Shown: piece after piece, positions 62,025-64,000 of the stretch
How positions within the stretch are numbered: position 1 is the stretch's first letter
How the letters are laid out: each line of letters opens with the position of its first letter
Assembly (NCBI GenBank): GCA_016709875.1
Contig: JADJLZ010000001.1
Coordinates: 1-64,000, forward strand
Direction of reading: 5' to 3'
DNA: 64,000 nt
Source of the DNA: Planctomycetota bacterium
GTDB lineage: Bacteria; Planctomycetota; UBA1135; GCA-002686595
Notes under the pieces: model-generated
Database searches by the model: none
The model's input: the letters and a program-made list of their open reading frames with translations, nothing else
What the model was told of the DNA's origin: nothing
Translations under genes and position numbers: made by a program

Positions 62025-63410
62025 CTAGCGTTGGGGCTTTTTCGTGTCGGGGGGTGCGGACTTGGGCGTGAAGACCGGCGTGACCTTGCCGCTCGCGACG
62101 AGGTCCACGGCCCGCAGCGCCGTCTGCGCGCAGCTCGTGAGGTGCTCGAAGTCGATCGCGTCGGCCTCGTCCTTCACCGTGTGGTAGTCACGGTGCATGT
62201 TGTACGTGGAGAAGGTCTGTCCGACGACACCTTTGTGCACGTAGGCGATGTTGTCCGAGCGCTGGTAGAAGTTCTCCGAGGGCCGCGGATCGACCGCGAT
62301 CGGGATCCCCGCGGCCTCGAGCGCCGCGCCGAGGTTGGTCTCGTCCCAGCCGGTGAGCCACATCTTCCCCGCCCCGCCCACGAGCGGGTCGGGTCGGCCG
62401 AGCATCTCGAAGTTGAGGTTCGCGAGCGTGTCCTCGAGCGGGACCGCCGGGTGCGCGATCTGGTAATCCGTGCCGACCAGACCGATCTCCTCGCCGGTCG
62501 CGAGAAGGAACACGATCGTGTGCGCGCGATGCGGCTCGCGCGCCAGTGCACCGGCGAGTTCGAGCACGACCGAGCAGCCCGAGGCGTCGTCGTCGGCGCC
62601 GTTGTTGATGTGGTCTTGCGTGTCGCCGGGCTTCGCCGGCGCGCCGCCGAGGTGGTCGTAGTGCGCGCTCAGCACGATCGCCTTGCTGGCCCCGGGGCCC
62701 TCGCCGCGCAGGATTCCGACCACGTTGTAGGCCGGCTGCTCCTGGTCCTCGTAGCGCACCTCGAGCGTGAGACTCCCGGCCTTGCCGGCGCGAAAGCTCT
62801 CGAGCAGCGCGCCTTCGAGAGCGAGCGTCGGCGGCCGCCGCGGCAGCATGCCCGAGCCTGCGGGGACGACGAGCAGACCCAGGCCCTGGCCGTTCACGTG
62901 TCCCGAGCTCTTGAGCCACTCGCGCTGCTTCGCGCGGTCCGACTCGTCGAGGAAGAGCGCTTTCTCCTCGAGACCCTCCTTGGGGATCTCCTCCGCCGAG
63001 CGCGCGACGGCGACTCCGAGCGTGCGCTTGGCGAACGCGAGCTTCGAGAAGCGCCAGTCGGTGTCGTAGACGAGCGCCGGCTTCGAGCCGTCGCTCGTCG
63101 CCAGCTCGAGCGACGGGGTACCGACGAGACCCGGGCGAGAGAACGGAACGCGCTGCAGGTAGCCCCCCTCGTCCCCCGCCGGCGCGACGCCGCAGCCCTT
63201 CAACTCCTCGGCGAGGTAGTGCGCCGCCGTCACCGACTCGGGCGAACCGGTCGCGCGCCCGAGCAGCGCGTCGCTCGCGAGCGTGCGCACGTGCTGCTCG
63301 ATCTCCGCGCGCGTGATCTCCGGCGCGAGCTTCGGCAGCGGAGGTCCGTCGTAGGCCGTCTGGAGCGGAGCGAGCGCGAGCAGCGTGGCGACGGTGGTGA
63401 GCAAAAGCAT
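62025..63410 (-). CDS. M28-family aminopeptidase, exported
   Basis: The 461-residue product has a signal peptide (LLLTTVATLLALAPLQTA). A PA-like insertion (about 125-235) precedes or interrupts the M28 zinc peptidase domain. Ligands are visible as SAHYDHLG (His), HINNGADDDASG (Asp), ATGEEIGLVG (Glu, Glu), LNFEMLGR (Glu) and RDYHTVKDEAD (His). This is the common architecture of secreted aminopeptidases that trim peptides outside the cytoplasm. It differs from the membrane-embedded M28 enzyme at 37967. The methyltransferase gene follows after four bases. The ATG at 63410 sits directly before the hydrophobic core. Confidence 0.92.
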   Translation of the reverse strand: MLLLTTVATLLALAPLQTAYDGPPLPKLAPEITRAEIEQHVRTLASDALLGRATGSPESVTAAHYLAEELKGCGVAPAGDEGGYLQRVPFSRPGLVGTPSLELATSDGSKPALVYDTDWRFSKLAFAKRTLGVAVARSAEEIPKEGLEEKALFLDESDRAKQREWLKSSGHVNGQGLGLLVVPAGSGMLPRRPPTLALEGALLESFRAGKAGSLTLEVRYEDQEQPAYNVVGILRGEGPGASKAIVLSAHYDHLGGAPAKPGDTQDHINNGADDDASGCSVVLELAGALAREPHRAHTIVFLLATGEEIGLVGTDYQIAHPAVPLEDTLANLNFEMLGRPDPLVGGAGKMWLTGWDETNLGAALEAAGIPIAVDPRPSENFYQRSDNIAYVHKGVVGQTFSTYNMHRDYHTVKDEADAIDFEHLTSCAQTALRAVDLVASGKVTPVFTPKSAPPDTKKPQR

Positions 63411-63465
63411 GCGGCCCAGGCTACCAGAGCCCGGGCCGCGGTGACGACGTGCGTGCGCGCGTCGA

Positions 63466-63726
63466 CTAGCGCTGCAGAACCGCTTCCTTGAGCGTGCGCA
63501 AGAGCGCCTCGTTGGTGCGCGGATCCGCGACTTGGATGCGCACTGCGCCGTTGACCTGGCGCGGAATGCTGACGATCCCCGGAGAGAGTTTGCGATTCAC
63601 GCGCCGGGCGAGCTCCTGCGGATGTGCAACGTGGAGCAGGATCCAATCGCCGACCGACGGCATCGGACGGATGCCCGGGATCGTGGCCAGGCGCGAATAG
63701 AAGCGGTCTTTTTCTTCGATGAACAT
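63466..63726 (-). CDS. Small protein resembling the HisC C-terminal domain
   Basis: The 86-residue product matches only the small C-terminal domain of histidinol-phosphate-type aminotransferases. PMPSVGDWILLHVAHPQELA corresponds to the usual PS-x-x-NF segment, and GAVRIQVADPRTNEALLRTL to the final R-I-x-V-G-x-x-E-E-N-x-x-L helix. There is no PLP-binding part upstream: the preceding bases in the same frame do not look coding. GGAG lies five bases before the ATG at 63726, so it seems to be a real stand-alone gene. It might be a binding or regulatory domain, or a remnant of a complete aminotransferase. Confidence 0.65.
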   Translation of the reverse strand: MFIEEKDRFYSRLATIPGIRPMPSVGDWILLHVAHPQELARRVNRKLSPGIVSIPRQVNGAVRIQVADPRTNEALLRTLKEAVLQR

Positions 63727-64000
63727 GGGTACTCCGGAGTGGCCAGGAAGCGGATCGGTGGGCTGCCGCGATGCCCGCTGGCCCTCTGCCAGCAGCGCAT
63801 CCCCTCGCGTCAGCCCACCCCCGCCGGTCCAGTTCGACCCCCCGGGATGTCCAGGGGCCGTTTCTTCCCTCCCCGAAATCGGGGTCCGGAGGTCGCGATC
63901 CGCAGGTCCTGCAACCCACGATTCGACCGCTTTCCTCCAGCCCCGCCCTCGGACGGGCGTGGGCGCTACGGTATCTAGTGTCTCACGACCCCTCAAGCGC
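63727..64000. other. Non-coding end of the window
   Basis: No convincing gene is seen in these 274 bases. They contain the promoter and RBS region of the small gene at 63466-63726. Confidence 0.4.

Overview
The window is high-GC bacterial DNA packed with genes on both strands. No rRNA, tRNA or CRISPR array was seen. The gene style points to a planctomycete-like bacterium. It has an ECF sigma factor that overlaps a Hanks-type kinase with a long TPR tail, many large secreted beta-rich repeat proteins, an ExbB/ExbD cluster with membrane-anchored cyclase-fold proteins, and a proton-pumping pyrophosphatase. The phylum call is an inference from gene content.

Layout. 0-15 kb: both subunits of a type IIB topoisomerase (Topo VI) are present but lie about 10 kb apart (top6B 1668-3572, top6A 13887-15056). 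Between them are secreted proteins, an outer-membrane barrel, the sigma/kinase pair, a beta-helix protein and a HAF-repeat protein. 15-29.7 kb: a tandem array of five paralogous secreted proteins. They carry 4, 3, 5, 2 and 5 copies of a domain of about 130 residues and share one C-terminal domain, which also ends the beta-helix and HAF proteins. Every gene of the array is followed by a hairpin terminator. 29.7-31 kb: an insertion sequence whose transposase has lost its stop codon; a second, intact copy lies at 56.9-58.0 kb. 31-40 kb: peroxiredoxin, M64 peptidase, double-thioredoxin protein, a carboxypeptidase-regulatory-like protein, ApaG, a candidate selenoprotein, a 48-bp perfect inverted repeat, a divergent EF-P and an ERMP1-like peptidase.

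40-53.5 kb: the most unusual block. Two proteins have a TonB-like N-terminal anchor followed by an alpha/alpha-toroid of the squalene-cyclase fold. They are followed by two exported TPR proteins, one ExbB, three ExbD genes (the last frameshifted) and two single-pass or double-pass membrane proteins (both frameshifted). The arrangement suggests a proton-motive-force-driven envelope machine in which the toroid replaces the usual TonB C-terminal domain. A membrane pyrophosphatase follows at 53.7 kb.

56-64 kb: DedA protein, IS copy 2, EamA transporter, a DUF6919-like protein, an SGNH hydrolase broken by an amber codon, a MauE/thioredoxin-like protein, a methyltransferase, an M28 peptidase and a small HisC-C-terminus-like protein. 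Several genes carry frameshifts or stops. Some may be assembly errors; the TGA in the candidate selenoprotein is a special case because a SECIS-like hairpin follows it.
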